From positions 1 through 15,493 of the forward strand of contig CAKREJ010000030.1 of the NCBI GenBank assembly GCA_934317185.1: a stretch of 15,493 nt of DNA, given 5' to 3'. Below are positions 7,588 through 15,331 of the stretch, in pieces; within the stretch, counting starts at the first letter, position 1, and the number at the start of each line of letters is the position of its first letter. The stretch is from an uncultured Anaerobutyricum sp. Lineage in GTDB: Bacteria > Bacillota > Clostridia > Lachnospirales > Lachnospiraceae. The position numbers were made by a program, and so were the translations under genes. The notes under the pieces are model-generated. The model was not told where the DNA came from and searched no databases. It worked only from the letters and a program-made list of their open reading frames with translations.

Positions 7588-9153
7588 TTATTCACTTTTC
7601 TTTCTTTTTACTACAAGGAAAATAATTACAACCGCTGCCACAGCTCCAATTGCAATCCATGTTAAAATAGGTGTTGTATCGCCTGTCTTACTGTTTGATG
7701 ACTTCTTCTTATGTTTGTTCGGCTTCTTCGTCTCCCCTTCTGTTGAAGTCGTTTCCTCTTCGGTTGAAGTCGTCTCTTCTTCTTCTTCAGAATCTTTTTC
7801 TTTATTTGTAAGGGTAATACTTCCCGCTTTCTTATCCATCGACAGTTCTACTTTACCTTCTCCACTGATTGTATACTCAAACTCATCCGGATCTATCGTA
7901 TTCCCTTCTGAATCAGTCTCCTCAATGTAAATTGTTGATTTAGTACCATCCTGATTAATTGGAATAGATACGCTTACTGTGCCGTTTTGTTTTAACTGAA
8001 CCGTCTGAATAAGTTCATTGACCACATCGTCTCCTGAACCGGTCTGGTTATAAATAGAAGCATAGAATGTATCATTCGTTGTTGTGCTCTGTCCATTCTG
8101 ATCAAGTACCTTCTTTTCAATAGACAGATCAGCTACAACTAAGAATTTATCCGGAACTTTAGGAAAGACATTGGCGATATTCATCTTTTTCTGAGGATGT
8201 CCCTGTAATTCTACTTTGTTGTCAGACGATGACGTATTTTCTCCATCTCCTACGACACATTTATAAACATGGTCATAACTGTCTGTGTGCGTTTTATCCA
8301 TCGCATAAGGCGTTCCATTTTCATCTGTTTCAAACAGATAATATGTTCCATCCGGAAGATTATCATACTTTACAGTAGCACTGGTTGTTCCGCTAAAATC
8401 AATTTTTTTGAGATAATCCTTACCATATGGAATCGTTCCCTCAGAATCACAGAACAATCCAACATAATATCTTGCTCCCGGTACCGTTTCTCCATTTTCC
8501 TCATAGGAATCCGGTGCCTGTAAATGATAAAACTGTCCGGTCTTTGCATCCATATACATCAGATATTTTGTAACCTCTAAAGACCCCTGCTGATTGCTTA
8601 CACCTTTGGTATAAGTTTCTACATCATAAATCCAGTTCTGTCCATCTTCCATATATGGTATTGCCACTAAAAATGGAGAAAATGTTCCATACTGAGCACC
8701 ATCGGCCTCTTCTACCAAATACATTCCCTGTGCAAGATCTTTAAAACTGACCTTACCGTTACTGTCTGTTTTTTTAGTCGTTGCCGTAATTCCAGACTTT
8801 GCAATTACAGCAGACAGCTTCTTGGCTGAGTTCAGGTTTTTCTCACTTGTTGTAATATCGTTCACATCTACCCCTGTAGACTTCAATGTTCCCGCAATAT
8901 CAAAAGAAACATTCAGATTATCGTTACTGAGTGATGCTATCTGATATAGGTTAACCGTTACTCCCTTTTTATCTGTAAGCTTTCCGTTCACCTTCACATC
9001 ATCCAGATTAATTGTTATGCTGCCTTTTTTATTTTTATCATAAGTATTCGCAGCTCTAATCTGTGATGGCAACAATATGCCTGCCACTAATGCAACTACA
9101 GCAAAAAAGATTCCCACGTTCTTTCTCCATCTTTTTTCTGCCTTAGACTTCAT
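7588..9153 (-). CDS. SpaA-type isopeptide-forming pilin, cell-wall anchored
   Basis: This is a probable major pilin, polymerised and anchored by the sortase encoded upstream. I choose the ATG at 9153 (521 residues): GGAGG ends 8 nt before it but only 2 nt before the ATG at 9159. A signal peptide ends near QIRA-A (about residue 34). The pilin-motif analogue WIYDVETYTK (174-183) resembles the WxxxVxVYPK motif, with Lys183 as the likely linkage lysine and Thr in place of Pro. E-box-like strands are YLVEEA (145-150), YYLFETDE (271-278) and YIEETD (409-414), which fits several isopeptide-stabilised Ig-like domains. An acidic Glu/Thr stretch and a Lys-rich stretch precede the sorting signal NSKTG (487-491), a hydrophobic helix and the tail KRKKSE. 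The signal departs from LPXTG but keeps the TG cleavage pair. No tip or basal pilin gene is adjacent. Confidence 0.85.
   Translation of the reverse strand: MKSKAEKRWRKNVGIFFAVVALVAGILLPSQIRAANTYDKNKKGSITINLDDVKVNGKLTDKKGVTVNLYQIASLSNDNLNVSFDIAGTLKSTGVDVNDITTSEKNLNSAKKLSAVIAKSGITATTKKTDSNGKVSFKDLAQGMYLVEEADGAQYGTFSPFLVAIPYMEDGQNWIYDVETYTKGVSNQQGSLEVTKYLMYMDAKTGQFYHLQAPDSYEENGETVPGARYYVGLFCDSEGTIPYGKDYLKKIDFSGTTSATVKYDNLPDGTYYLFETDENGTPYAMDKTHTDSYDHVYKCVVGDGENTSSSDNKVELQGHPQKKMNIANVFPKVPDKFLVVADLSIEKKVLDQNGQSTTTNDTFYASIYNQTGSGDDVVNELIQTVQLKQNGTVSVSIPINQDGTKSTIYIEETDSEGNTIDPDEFEYTISGEGKVELSMDKKAGSITLTNKEKDSEEEEETTSTEEETTSTEGETKKPNKHKKKSSNSKTGDTTPILTWIAIGAVAAVVIIFLVVKRKKSE
7742..7782 (-). repeat. 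21-bp tandem repeat in the pilin stalk
   Basis: Two adjacent units starting GTTGAAGTCGT on the plus strand, at 7742-7762 and 7763-7782, encode repeated Glu-Glu-Glu-Thr-Thr-Ser-Thr residues. They lie in the acidic spacer just before the sorting signal. The period is a multiple of three, so copy-number change would lengthen or shorten the stalk without a frameshift. Confidence 0.6.
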
Positions 9154-9216
9154 CAACATTACCTCCTTTATATTCTTGTTTATAAGCTCTTATCTAATTC
9201 TTCTTGTACTCTCCGA

Positions 9217-10077
9217 TTACTTTTTATATCTCTTTCGTCGTTTCTTTCTCTTTTTTCTTTTACAAAACAGACTATATACAATCAAAATCAACAGCGCTAT
9301 CGTCGAGATCAAAAACGTCTTTTGCTTCATAATCCACTTCCACAGGCTATTTTTCTGTGTACTGACATTCTCTTTATCGGTATATGGAACTCTTTTTGCA
9401 TGAACCAAAAGCCGATGTGTATTAATTCCATATGGTGTACAGGTCACAAGCGTTACTCTGTCCTGATCTTTTGCAATTGCAAGATGCCCTGTTTCTTCCG
9501 GCAATACTGTCTCCACATTAAACACCTTATAGGCCAGTGTCTTTCCAAGAATATGAATATAAAATTCATCATTCCTTTGCAATTGATCTAAATTTGAAAA
9601 AAGCTCTGCACTTGGAAGTCCTCTGTGTCCCGTAAGAACAGCATGTGTATCCTTCCCGCCGATCGGTATAGAAGAACCTTCCATATGACCGATACCCTTT
9701 TCAAGAGTTTCCTGCGATGTCCCATGAAAAATAGGTAAATACAGCGATATCTTTGGGATTTCCAATGCCCCCATCACACCGCTTTCTTCCATATTTAAAA
9801 TATGATTATATGTACTGTCCGGCTTCCTCTCTTCCTGTGAAAATGCATCTACAAGCTGTAGATTCTCCTTCGCCAGCATCTGATTATACTTCTGTGCTTC
9901 CTTCCAATATTTCTTACGCTTTCCTTCATCCATCGTCTGTACTGCCTGATCATAAGATTCCAACACTTTTTCTCCACGAATCTGATTATACAGCGTTCCG
10001 AATACCGGATAATTTAAAGTAATATAACCTGCTATAAAAAACAGTACGATAACTGCCCCTAATATTTTACTCTTCAT
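9217..10077 (-). CDS. srtC: Class C (pilus-assembly) sortase
   Basis: This transpeptidase would join pilin subunits through an isopeptide bond at the outer membrane face. I choose the ATG at 10077 (286 residues), because AGG lies 9 nt upstream of it and no ribosome site serves the alternative TTG at 10086. An N-terminal membrane segment (about 4-23) is followed by the catalytic domain with TGHRGLPSA (catalytic His151), TLVTCTPYG (nucleophile Cys213) and NTHRLLV (Arg222). TLxTCTPYG and a second C-terminal membrane helix followed by a strongly basic tail are class C features. The stretch before the core, around KPDSTYNHILN, occupies the lid position but lacks an obvious DP[FWY] lid motif. The pilin gene follows about 60 bp downstream on the same strand, so this sortase probably serves that pilin. 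Confidence 0.9.
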   Translation of the reverse strand: MKSKILGAVIVLFFIAGYITLNYPVFGTLYNQIRGEKVLESYDQAVQTMDEGKRKKYWKEAQKYNQMLAKENLQLVDAFSQEERKPDSTYNHILNMEESGVMGALEIPKISLYLPIFHGTSQETLEKGIGHMEGSSIPIGGKDTHAVLTGHRGLPSAELFSNLDQLQRNDEFYIHILGKTLAYKVFNVETVLPEETGHLAIAKDQDRVTLVTCTPYGINTHRLLVHAKRVPYTDKENVSTQKNSLWKWIMKQKTFLISTIALLILIVYSLFCKRKKRKKRRKRYKK

Positions 10078-10127
10078 ATACCCCAACCTGTTTTTTCTAT
10101 TATCTTCTTTACAAGTCTTATATCAAA

Positions 10128-10156
10128 ATAATACCACAACAAAAAAATTTAAACAA
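10128..10156 (-). promoter_or_regulatory. Candidate promoter of the srtC-pilin operon
   Basis: On the minus strand TTGTTT (10156-10151) and TATTAT (10133-10128) are 17 bp apart, about 45 nt before the sortase ATG. The spacer contains a run of T. I saw no convincing terminator between the reductase stop at 10225 and this promoter, so read-through from the reductase gene is possible. Confidence 0.5.
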
Positions 10157-10224
10157 CTATATAATTCAATTCCATATCCGAAAATTGGAAAAAGAATATC
10201 CATAATGCACATCTGATATATCTG

Positions 10225-11847
10225 TTATTTGAGATATTTTTCTGCTATTTTCTTTAGTTCCTCCGGATTTTTAGCATACCAGGTATCGTAAATAAGATCC
10301 TCTTTTTCGATCTTGTTCCCAAGCTCTATAAAAAATTGAGGAATATCCTGTGCCAGCATCACGCCCCACTCTTCTCCAAACTGTTCATCTCCCTGCTCCT
10401 CCTGCCCATTCACATAAAAAGCAAATGCCGGCTGAAGCTTTTCATCCACACGCTTTGACGCTCCACGAAATCCCAGTTTTCCAATCTGATGTGTACCGCA
10501 GGAAGAAGTGCATCCGGAAATATGAATTCTCGGAAGAACTCCATCTGCAAAATGATATGGAGACACAGCTTTTACAATATTAGCAAGTAACCCCTGAGAA
10601 TCTCTAAGCCCAATCTGACATACTGTGCTTCCAATACACGATACCGATGTTTCAAAAAGATTAGCTGCTCCATCCTGTGTAACCAAAAAAACACTTTCCG
10701 CATGTGTAGAATCCAAATTAACAATATAAATCGTCTCATCCGGTGCAATACGAACTTCTGCATTCGGAACCGTCTTTATGGCTTCATAAATCTCACTAAA
10801 TTTCTTTGTCGGAACCATACCTCCTACAGGATGATAAGCCACAGCATACAAACCATCCTGTTTCTGTGCAATAATACGCCCAAATGCTCCTTTATCCTGC
10901 GGATACTTTTTCACAGTCTTATAAACATCCTTCTTTATTTTTCTTTCTTCCAAATCATCTGCATTCAGATTTTTCATTTCAAAATCAGCTTCTGTTCTAC
11001 TGTCTGATTTTATAAGAAGGGAATCTTTATACTCTTCCTTTACTTCAGAAAGCTTTTCCCTATAAGCTTTGCGATATCCATCTACTCCTAATGTTTCCTG
11101 CATATATCTTGTTCTTGATTTTGCACGACTTTCATAATTACCATAAGTAGTAAAAGTACGAACCATCGCTTCTACATAATAAAGAACTTCTTCCGGTTTT
11201 ACCTCTTCTGCAACTTTAACACCCAAACGATAATTGTTTCCAAGTCCTCCGGCACTGTATACATCAAACCTTCCGTTTTCTTTCGCTGCAAATCCCAAAT
11301 CACGAAATGTCGCATGTGTCACATTTGCCGGTGAATTTGAGAAACCAACCTTTAACTTTCTAGGTAACTTTACTGTTTTTATAATGCCCATCAAATAGTC
11401 ACTTACTTTTTCCGCATAAGGAAGTACATCAAAAAATTCTCCCTGTTCTACTCCTGAAAGCGGTGATACCATTGTATTTCTTGGAAAATCTCCACCTCCT
11501 CCCCGTGTGACAATTCCTACTTCCATTGCTTCTTCCATAAGATCACAGACTTCTTCTGCTCCAAGATCATGAAATTGAACCGTCTGGCAGGTTGTAATAT
11601 GTATTCTCTTTACATTATATTTCTCAATGGAATCCTTTAAAAACTTTAACTTTTCCTTTGTTACTCTTCCTCCCGGCATACGCAAACGAAGCATACTTGC
11701 TTCGCCACCCTTTTGTGCATAGCTTCCAAATCCTCCGGAAAAACCTTTATAATCCTTTACACTGACTTCCTTCCTGTAAAATTTTTCTGTCATTTCACGG
11801 AAATCCTTTAAATCTGTTTTAAATTCTTCCATTAAATTATGATTCAT
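10225..11847 (-). CDS. Siroheme/[4Fe-4S] nitrite/sulfite reductase
   Basis: This is a cytoplasmic reductase of the ferredoxin-type nitrite/sulfite family, catalysing six-electron reduction of nitrite to ammonia or sulfite to sulfide. I choose the ATG at 11847 (540 residues), with AGAGAAG shortly upstream, over an in-frame GTG at 11895 that lacks a ribosome site. An N-terminal ferrodoxin-like half includes TTCQTVQFHDL (86-96). The siroheme and iron-sulfur ligands form the pattern C-X5-C (Cys404, Cys410, in SCIGSTVCQIG) and C-X3-C (Cys446, Cys450, in HISGCTSSCGTHQ). No flavoprotein, ferredoxin or transporter gene is adjacent, so the electron donor and true substrate cannot be settled here. It is divergent from htpG. 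The family is firm; choosing nirA over a sulfite reductase symbol would be a guess. Confidence 0.9.
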   Translation of the reverse strand: MNHNLMEEFKTDLKDFREMTEKFYRKEVSVKDYKGFSGGFGSYAQKGGEASMLRLRMPGGRVTKEKLKFLKDSIEKYNVKRIHITTCQTVQFHDLGAEEVCDLMEEAMEVGIVTRGGGGDFPRNTMVSPLSGVEQGEFFDVLPYAEKVSDYLMGIIKTVKLPRKLKVGFSNSPANVTHATFRDLGFAAKENGRFDVYSAGGLGNNYRLGVKVAEEVKPEEVLYYVEAMVRTFTTYGNYESRAKSRTRYMQETLGVDGYRKAYREKLSEVKEEYKDSLLIKSDSRTEADFEMKNLNADDLEERKIKKDVYKTVKKYPQDKGAFGRIIAQKQDGLYAVAYHPVGGMVPTKKFSEIYEAIKTVPNAEVRIAPDETIYIVNLDSTHAESVFLVTQDGAANLFETSVSCIGSTVCQIGLRDSQGLLANIVKAVSPYHFADGVLPRIHISGCTSSCGTHQIGKLGFRGASKRVDEKLQPAFAFYVNGQEEQGDEQFGEEWGVMLAQDIPQFFIELGNKIEKEDLIYDTWYAKNPEELKKIAEKYLK

Positions 11848-11908
11848 GATAATCTTCTCTCTTTCTTTAGTTATATTTTGTAATGCATAATACACTTCTA
11901 CCGCACAT

Positions 11909-11938
11909 CTAATACCTTAGTTTTTTCAAATATTCCAA
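11909..11938 (-). promoter_or_regulatory. Weak candidate promoter for the siroheme reductase
   Basis: On the minus strand TTGGAA (11938-11933) and TATTAG (11914-11909) are 18 bp apart, each matching 4 of 6 consensus bases, about 55 nt before the chosen ATG. A better -10, TATACT at 11955-11950, has no good -35 and would leave a leader near 100 nt. Neither is decisive. Confidence 0.3.
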
Positions 11939-11978
11939 AACCACATAAAAGTATAACACACTTTTCTTTGATTTAGTG

Positions 11979-12006
11979 TTGTGAAATAAAAAGAAAATGC
12001 AATTAT
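11979..12006 (+). promoter_or_regulatory. Alternative upstream promoter for htpG
   Basis: TTGTGA (11979-11984) and AATTAT (12001-12006) are 16 bp apart on the plus strand. This pair is weaker than the one at 12043-12071. However, it would place the CIRCE operator right after the -10, the common position for HrcA repression. Confidence 0.3.
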
Positions 12007-12008
12007 TG

Positions 12009-12035
12009 TTAGCACTCTTTTTGGCTGAGTGCTAA
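12009..12035. promoter_or_regulatory. CIRCE operator (HrcA binding site) upstream of htpG
   Basis: TTAGCACTC at 12009-12017, a 9-bp spacer and GAGTGCTAA at 12027-12035 match the CIRCE inverted repeat exactly. HrcA binds CIRCE and represses heat-shock operons, classically groESL and dnaK. Its position between the two candidate htpG promoters predicts heat-inducible, HrcA-controlled htpG. Confidence 0.95.
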
Positions 12036-12042
12036 TTTTCTC

Positions 12043-12071
12043 TTGACATTCATGAAAACTGGTATTAGTAT
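12043..12071 (+). promoter_or_regulatory. Promoter of htpG
   Basis: TTGACA (12043-12048) and TAGTAT (12066-12071) are 17 bp apart, 7 bp downstream of the CIRCE element. The predicted leader to the htpG start is about 80 nt. A perfect -35 supports the call. Confidence 0.7.
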
Positions 12072-12156
12072 AAGAAAGGTATTGATATAAATACAAGACA
12101 GTATTTCTTTTTTCTATCTGTCTAATCTATATAATTATTTTAAGGAGATGGCAATT

Positions 12157-14133
12157 ATGGCTAAGCAGGGAAGTTTATCAATTAACAGTGAAAATATTTT
12201 TCCTATTATAAAGAAATGGCTCTATTCTGACCACGATATTTTTATCCGTGAATTAGTAAGTAACGGATGTGATGCTGTAACTAAGCTGAAAAAGCTTGCT
12301 GTTATGGGCGAATTTGAAGAAGCTGATGATGAAAAATATAAAGTAGAAGTTCGCATTAATCCTACTGATAAAACTCTTACCTTTATTGATAATGGTATCG
12401 GTATGACAGCGGAGGAAGTAGACGAGTATATCAACCAGATTGCTTTTTCCGGTGCTGCTGCATTCATGGAACAGTATAAAGACAAAGCAAGTGATGAGCA
12501 GATCATCGGTCACTTCGGACTTGGCTTCTACTCTGCATTTATGGTTGCTGATAAGGTTACTATCGACACTCTTTCTTATAAAGAAGGTGCTACACCTGTT
12601 CACTGGGAATGTGACGGCGGCACAGAATTTGATATGGAGGATGGAGACAAGCTTGAACGTGGTACTGTAATCACTCTGTATTTAAATGATGAAAGCTATG
12701 AGTTCTGTAATGAATATCGTTGCCGTGAGGTTCTCAACAAATACTGCTCTTTCATGCCTGTTGAAATCTATTTTGTAAATGAGGAAGAAGAAGAGAAAAA
12801 AGCGGAAGAAGCAGCTAAAAAGTCCGCTGAAGAAAAAGTAATCGATGTAGATGCAGATACTACCGACGAAAACGAGGATAACACAGATTCCAAATCCGGA
12901 GATTCCGAGGTTACTCTCGAAGATGAGGAAGAAGACGATACTCCTAAACCAATCAATCAGATTCATCCATTATGGACAAAACATCCAAATGACTGTACGG
13001 ATGAAGAATATAAAGAATTTTATCGTGATGTATTCCATGATTATAAAGAGCCTTTATTCTGGATTCATTTAAATATGGACTATCCATTTAACTTAAAAGG
13101 TATTCTTTATTTCCCTCAGATTAACACAAAATATGACACTATAGAAGGAACTATCAAGCTGTATAACAATCAGGTATTTATCGCAGACAATATCAAAGAA
13201 GTTATTCCTGAATATCTTTTATTATTAAAGGGATGTATTGACTGTCCGGACCTGCCACTTAATGTTTCAAGAAGTGCTCTGCAAAATGATGGATTTGTTA
13301 AGAAGATTTCTAACTACATCACAAAGAAAGTCGCAGAAAAACTTTCCGGTATGTGTAAGACAGACCGTGAAAACTACGAAAAATACTGGGATGACATCAG
13401 TCCATTTATTAAATTTGGCTGCATTCGTGATGAGAAATTCAATGATAAGATGAAAGATTATATCATTTTCAAAAATATGGAAGGAAAATATGTAACTCTT
13501 CCAGATTATCTTGAAGCTGGTAAGGAAAAATACGAAAATAATGTTTTCTATATCACTGACGAAATTGCACAGTCACAATATATTAATATGTTCAAAGAAC
13601 AGGGAATTGATGCTATTTATCTGACACACCAGATTGACACAACATTCATCACTCACCTGGAACAGAGAAATCCAGAAGTAAAATTCCTGCGTATTGACTC
13701 TGAACTTACAGATAACTTCAAAGAAGCCATCGATGAAAATGAAGAAAAAGAACTTACAGAGAAGCTTTCTGAGAAGTTCAAAAAAGCAACCGGTGTTGAA
13801 AACTTAATCGTGAAGGTTGAGAAGCTGAAAAACTCTGAAACTCCTTCCATGATCACTGTTTCTGAACAGACCAGACGAATGTCTGAAATGATGGAAATGT
13901 ATGGTATGAGCAATAGTTCTACCGGACTTGGCACAGAAGGAGAAACTCTCGTTCTTAACATGAATAACGATTTAGTTCAATACGTTTTGAATAATGATGA
14001 AAGTGAAAATACTACTACGATCTGTCAACAGCTTTATGACCTTGCCCGCCTGGCAAACCATCCATTAAAGCCAGAAGAGATGACAGCTTTCGTAGCACGT
14101 TCCAACAAAATCCTTACGATTCTAACCAAATAA
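12157..14133 (+). CDS. htpG: Hsp90-family chaperone HtpG
   Basis: HtpG is the cytoplasmic bacterial Hsp90, an ATP-driven dimeric chaperone. I choose the ATG at 12157 (658 residues): AAGGAG at 12142-12147 lies 9 nt before it but abuts the in-frame ATG at 12148. The GHKL ATPase domain shows RELVSNGCDA (31-40, catalytic Glu32), FIDNGIGMT (76-84) and GHFGLGFYSAF (118-128). NGCDA replaces the usual NASDA. The middle domain contains the ATP-contacting arginine in LNVSRSALQ (368-376), and the C-terminal dimerisation region follows. Between the N-terminal and middle domains, about residues 208-262 form a Glu/Asp/Lys-rich low-complexity linker that typical bacterial HtpG lacks. The gene is single, behind a CIRCE element, and ends at a strong bidirectional terminator. 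Confidence 0.95.
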   Translation: MAKQGSLSINSENIFPIIKKWLYSDHDIFIRELVSNGCDAVTKLKKLAVMGEFEEADDEKYKVEVRINPTDKTLTFIDNGIGMTAEEVDEYINQIAFSGAAAFMEQYKDKASDEQIIGHFGLGFYSAFMVADKVTIDTLSYKEGATPVHWECDGGTEFDMEDGDKLERGTVITLYLNDESYEFCNEYRCREVLNKYCSFMPVEIYFVNEEEEEKKAEEAAKKSAEEKVIDVDADTTDENEDNTDSKSGDSEVTLEDEEEDDTPKPINQIHPLWTKHPNDCTDEEYKEFYRDVFHDYKEPLFWIHLNMDYPFNLKGILYFPQINTKYDTIEGTIKLYNNQVFIADNIKEVIPEYLLLLKGCIDCPDLPLNVSRSALQNDGFVKKISNYITKKVAEKLSGMCKTDRENYEKYWDDISPFIKFGCIRDEKFNDKMKDYIIFKNMEGKYVTLPDYLEAGKEKYENNVFYITDEIAQSQYINMFKEQGIDAIYLTHQIDTTFITHLEQRNPEVKFLRIDSELTDNFKEAIDENEEKELTEKLSEKFKKATGVENLIVKVEKLKNSETPSMITVSEQTRRMSEMMEMYGMSNSSTGLGTEGETLVLNMNNDLVQYVLNNDESENTTTICQQLYDLARLANHPLKPEEMTAFVARSNKILTILTK

Positions 14134-14151
14134 ACCTGATTTGAAAAGGTA

Positions 14152-14227
14152 ACGAAAAATAAAAACATAGAGCAGGGTAAATGTTCTAATAGTCCCATTT
14201 ACCCTGCACTATGTTTTTATTTTTCGT
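14152..14227. terminator. Bidirectional terminator between htpG and the amidase gene
   Basis: Arms of 32 nt (14152-14183 and 14196-14227) pair perfectly except for one A-A mismatch, around a 12-nt loop. The GC-rich core is GCAGGGTAAATG. Each arm begins with ACGAAAAATAAAAAC when read toward the loop, so each direction gets an A-rich lead and a T-rich tail. On the minus strand the motif extends to ACGAACGA (14231-14224). It serves convergent genes. Confidence 0.92.
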
Positions 14228-14247
14228 TCGTTTTTACAGATCAGATT

Positions 14248-15036
14248 TTATTTAAAATATTTGTCTACTCCGTTTGCAATTCCTCGTGCCAGTTTTTTCT
14301 GATAAGATAAAGAATTTAACTGACGATCTTCTGTAGGATTTGTAAGAAATCCACATTCTAAAATCATCGTAGGTATTTTGGCCCAGTTGATTGTTGTATA
14401 ATAGTCAGAACGAATCGTTCCATGACTTTTTTTATTAACTGCTTTTGCTACTGAGCTTAAAAGGCAGCTTCCTAAACGGCGTGACCTGTTAAATATCTTC
14501 TTTCCAACATAGCGTGAACTTCCCGGAACGCAAACTAAAGGACCTCTCGCACTGGAACCTGCTGCATTGCAATGAATGCAAATATGGATATCTGCCCCAC
14601 TCTTGTTTGCTTTTTTGGTTCTCTGCTGATTAGAAAGTGAGCAACTATTTGTTGTGCGAAGCATAATTACTTTATAGCCTCTCTTCTCTAATTCCTTCTT
14701 CGCTGCTTTAGCAATCGCAAGATTTGTCTTATATTCAGGAATATGTGTACGCACACCTGCTGTACCTGATGTCAGCTTTGCCTTCCTTCTCGAAGATCCC
14801 GGTGCTAATCTCTCTGTAGAAGAAATTCCCCGTTTCTGATGCCCCGCTGCAATAAATACCGTTCTTTGCTTCTTTGCTTTCACAGACTTTTTGCCTTTTT
14901 TTACTGTTTTTTTCGTTGTTGCTTTCTTAGCCTGTGTGGTAGCTGTTGCTGCTTTTGCTGATACCTTTAACGTATTTACCGGAATCATCGAGAATACCAG
15001 CATAAAAATGAGCAACAGGCTAAATCTTCTTTTCAT
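14248..15036 (-). CDS. Exported N-acetylmuramoyl-L-alanine amidase (Amidase_3)
   Basis: This zinc amidase would cleave the bond between N-acetylmuramic acid and L-alanine in peptidoglycan outside the membrane. I prefer the ATG at 15036 (262 residues), since GGAGG lies 8 nt before it and 5 nt before the ATG at 15039. A signal peptide (about 1-29, ending VSAKA) is followed by a Lys/Thr/Ala-rich basic stretch to about residue 58, perhaps binding the wall. The catalytic domain fills the rest: FIAAGH (Zn ligand His66), the second ligand Glu101 in PEYKTNLAIA, HICIHCNA (His155), and catalytic Glu227 in ILECGFLTN. No choline-binding, LysM or SH3 domain is present. It may act in cell separation, wall turnover or sporulation; the context does not decide. 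Confidence 0.92.
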   Translation of the reverse strand: MKRRFSLLLIFMLVFSMIPVNTLKVSAKAATATTQAKKATTKKTVKKGKKSVKAKKQRTVFIAAGHQKRGISSTERLAPGSSRRKAKLTSGTAGVRTHIPEYKTNLAIAKAAKKELEKRGYKVIMLRTTNSCSLSNQQRTKKANKSGADIHICIHCNAAGSSARGPLVCVPGSSRYVGKKIFNRSRRLGSCLLSSVAKAVNKKSHGTIRSDYYTTINWAKIPTMILECGFLTNPTEDRQLNSLSYQKKLARGIANGVDKYFK

Positions 15037-15068
15037 CATTTTTACCTCCTGTAAAATTTTATAGCTTC

Positions 15069-15097
15069 ATTATACACTTTATGAAAATATTCGTCTA
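15069..15097 (-). promoter_or_regulatory. Promoter of the amidase gene
   Basis: On the minus strand TAGACG (15097-15092) and a perfect TATAAT (15074-15069) are 17 bp apart, about 30 nt before the start codon, which has an AGGAGG site. Between this promoter and the rplA terminator (15098-15220) I see nothing convincing. Confidence 0.65.
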
Positions 15098-15220
15098 CTG
15101 AATTTAACTGTGTGATATGCTCTTATCCATCAAATCACAGATTTTGAAATGATGACTTCTTACTCAATACCTCTACTGATCAAGAGCAGATCAAGCATTA
15201 AGATAAAGTATGTTTCTCAG

Positions 15221-15301
15221 AAAACAACAAAAAAGCAGCTACCGGTAAAACGTATCATCAGTTACATTTTTACTGGTAGCTACTTTTTTGTTTTCGTCCG
15301 T
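15221..15301 (-). terminator. Terminator downstream of rplA
   Basis: On the minus strand AGTAGCTACCAGTAAAA pairs with TTTTACCGGTAGCTGCT, 16 of 17 positions including one G-T, around a 17-nt loop. A T-rich tail follows. ACGGACGAAAAC (15301-15290) precedes the stem, as at other gene ends in this window. It lies about 30 nt after the rplA stop, and the outer A and T tracts also pair. Confidence 0.85.
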
Positions 15302-15331
15302 TTTTAATAAACTAAACAGTAATTTATCAAA

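Noticed and set aside
7535..7930. Plus-strand open frame of 131 codons rich in Ser/Val/Phe
   Set aside because: It is the antisense shadow of the pilin stalk and sorting signal, with no ribosome site or family resemblance.
10165..10224. Possible terminator for the siroheme reductase and a TTCCA/TGGAA operator before the sortase gene
   Set aside because: Only 5-bp pairings are possible in this AT-rich stretch and the T-run does not follow a stable stem.
12069..12115. Imperfect inverted repeat AAGAAAGGTATTG / CAGTATTTCTT followed by T6 in the htpG leader, resembling an attenuator
   Set aside because: The stem is AT-rich, needs a two-base bulge and a wobble, and starts almost at the predicted transcription start; too weak to call.
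12768..12966. Minus-strand open frames rich in Ser/Phe opposite htpG
   Set aside because: They reflect the repetitive Glu/Asp codons of the charged linker read antisense.
15119..15187. GCTCTT and AAGAGC separated by about 60 nt upstream of the amidase promoter
   Set aside because: A six-base match at that distance is expected by chance and nothing else supports a structure.
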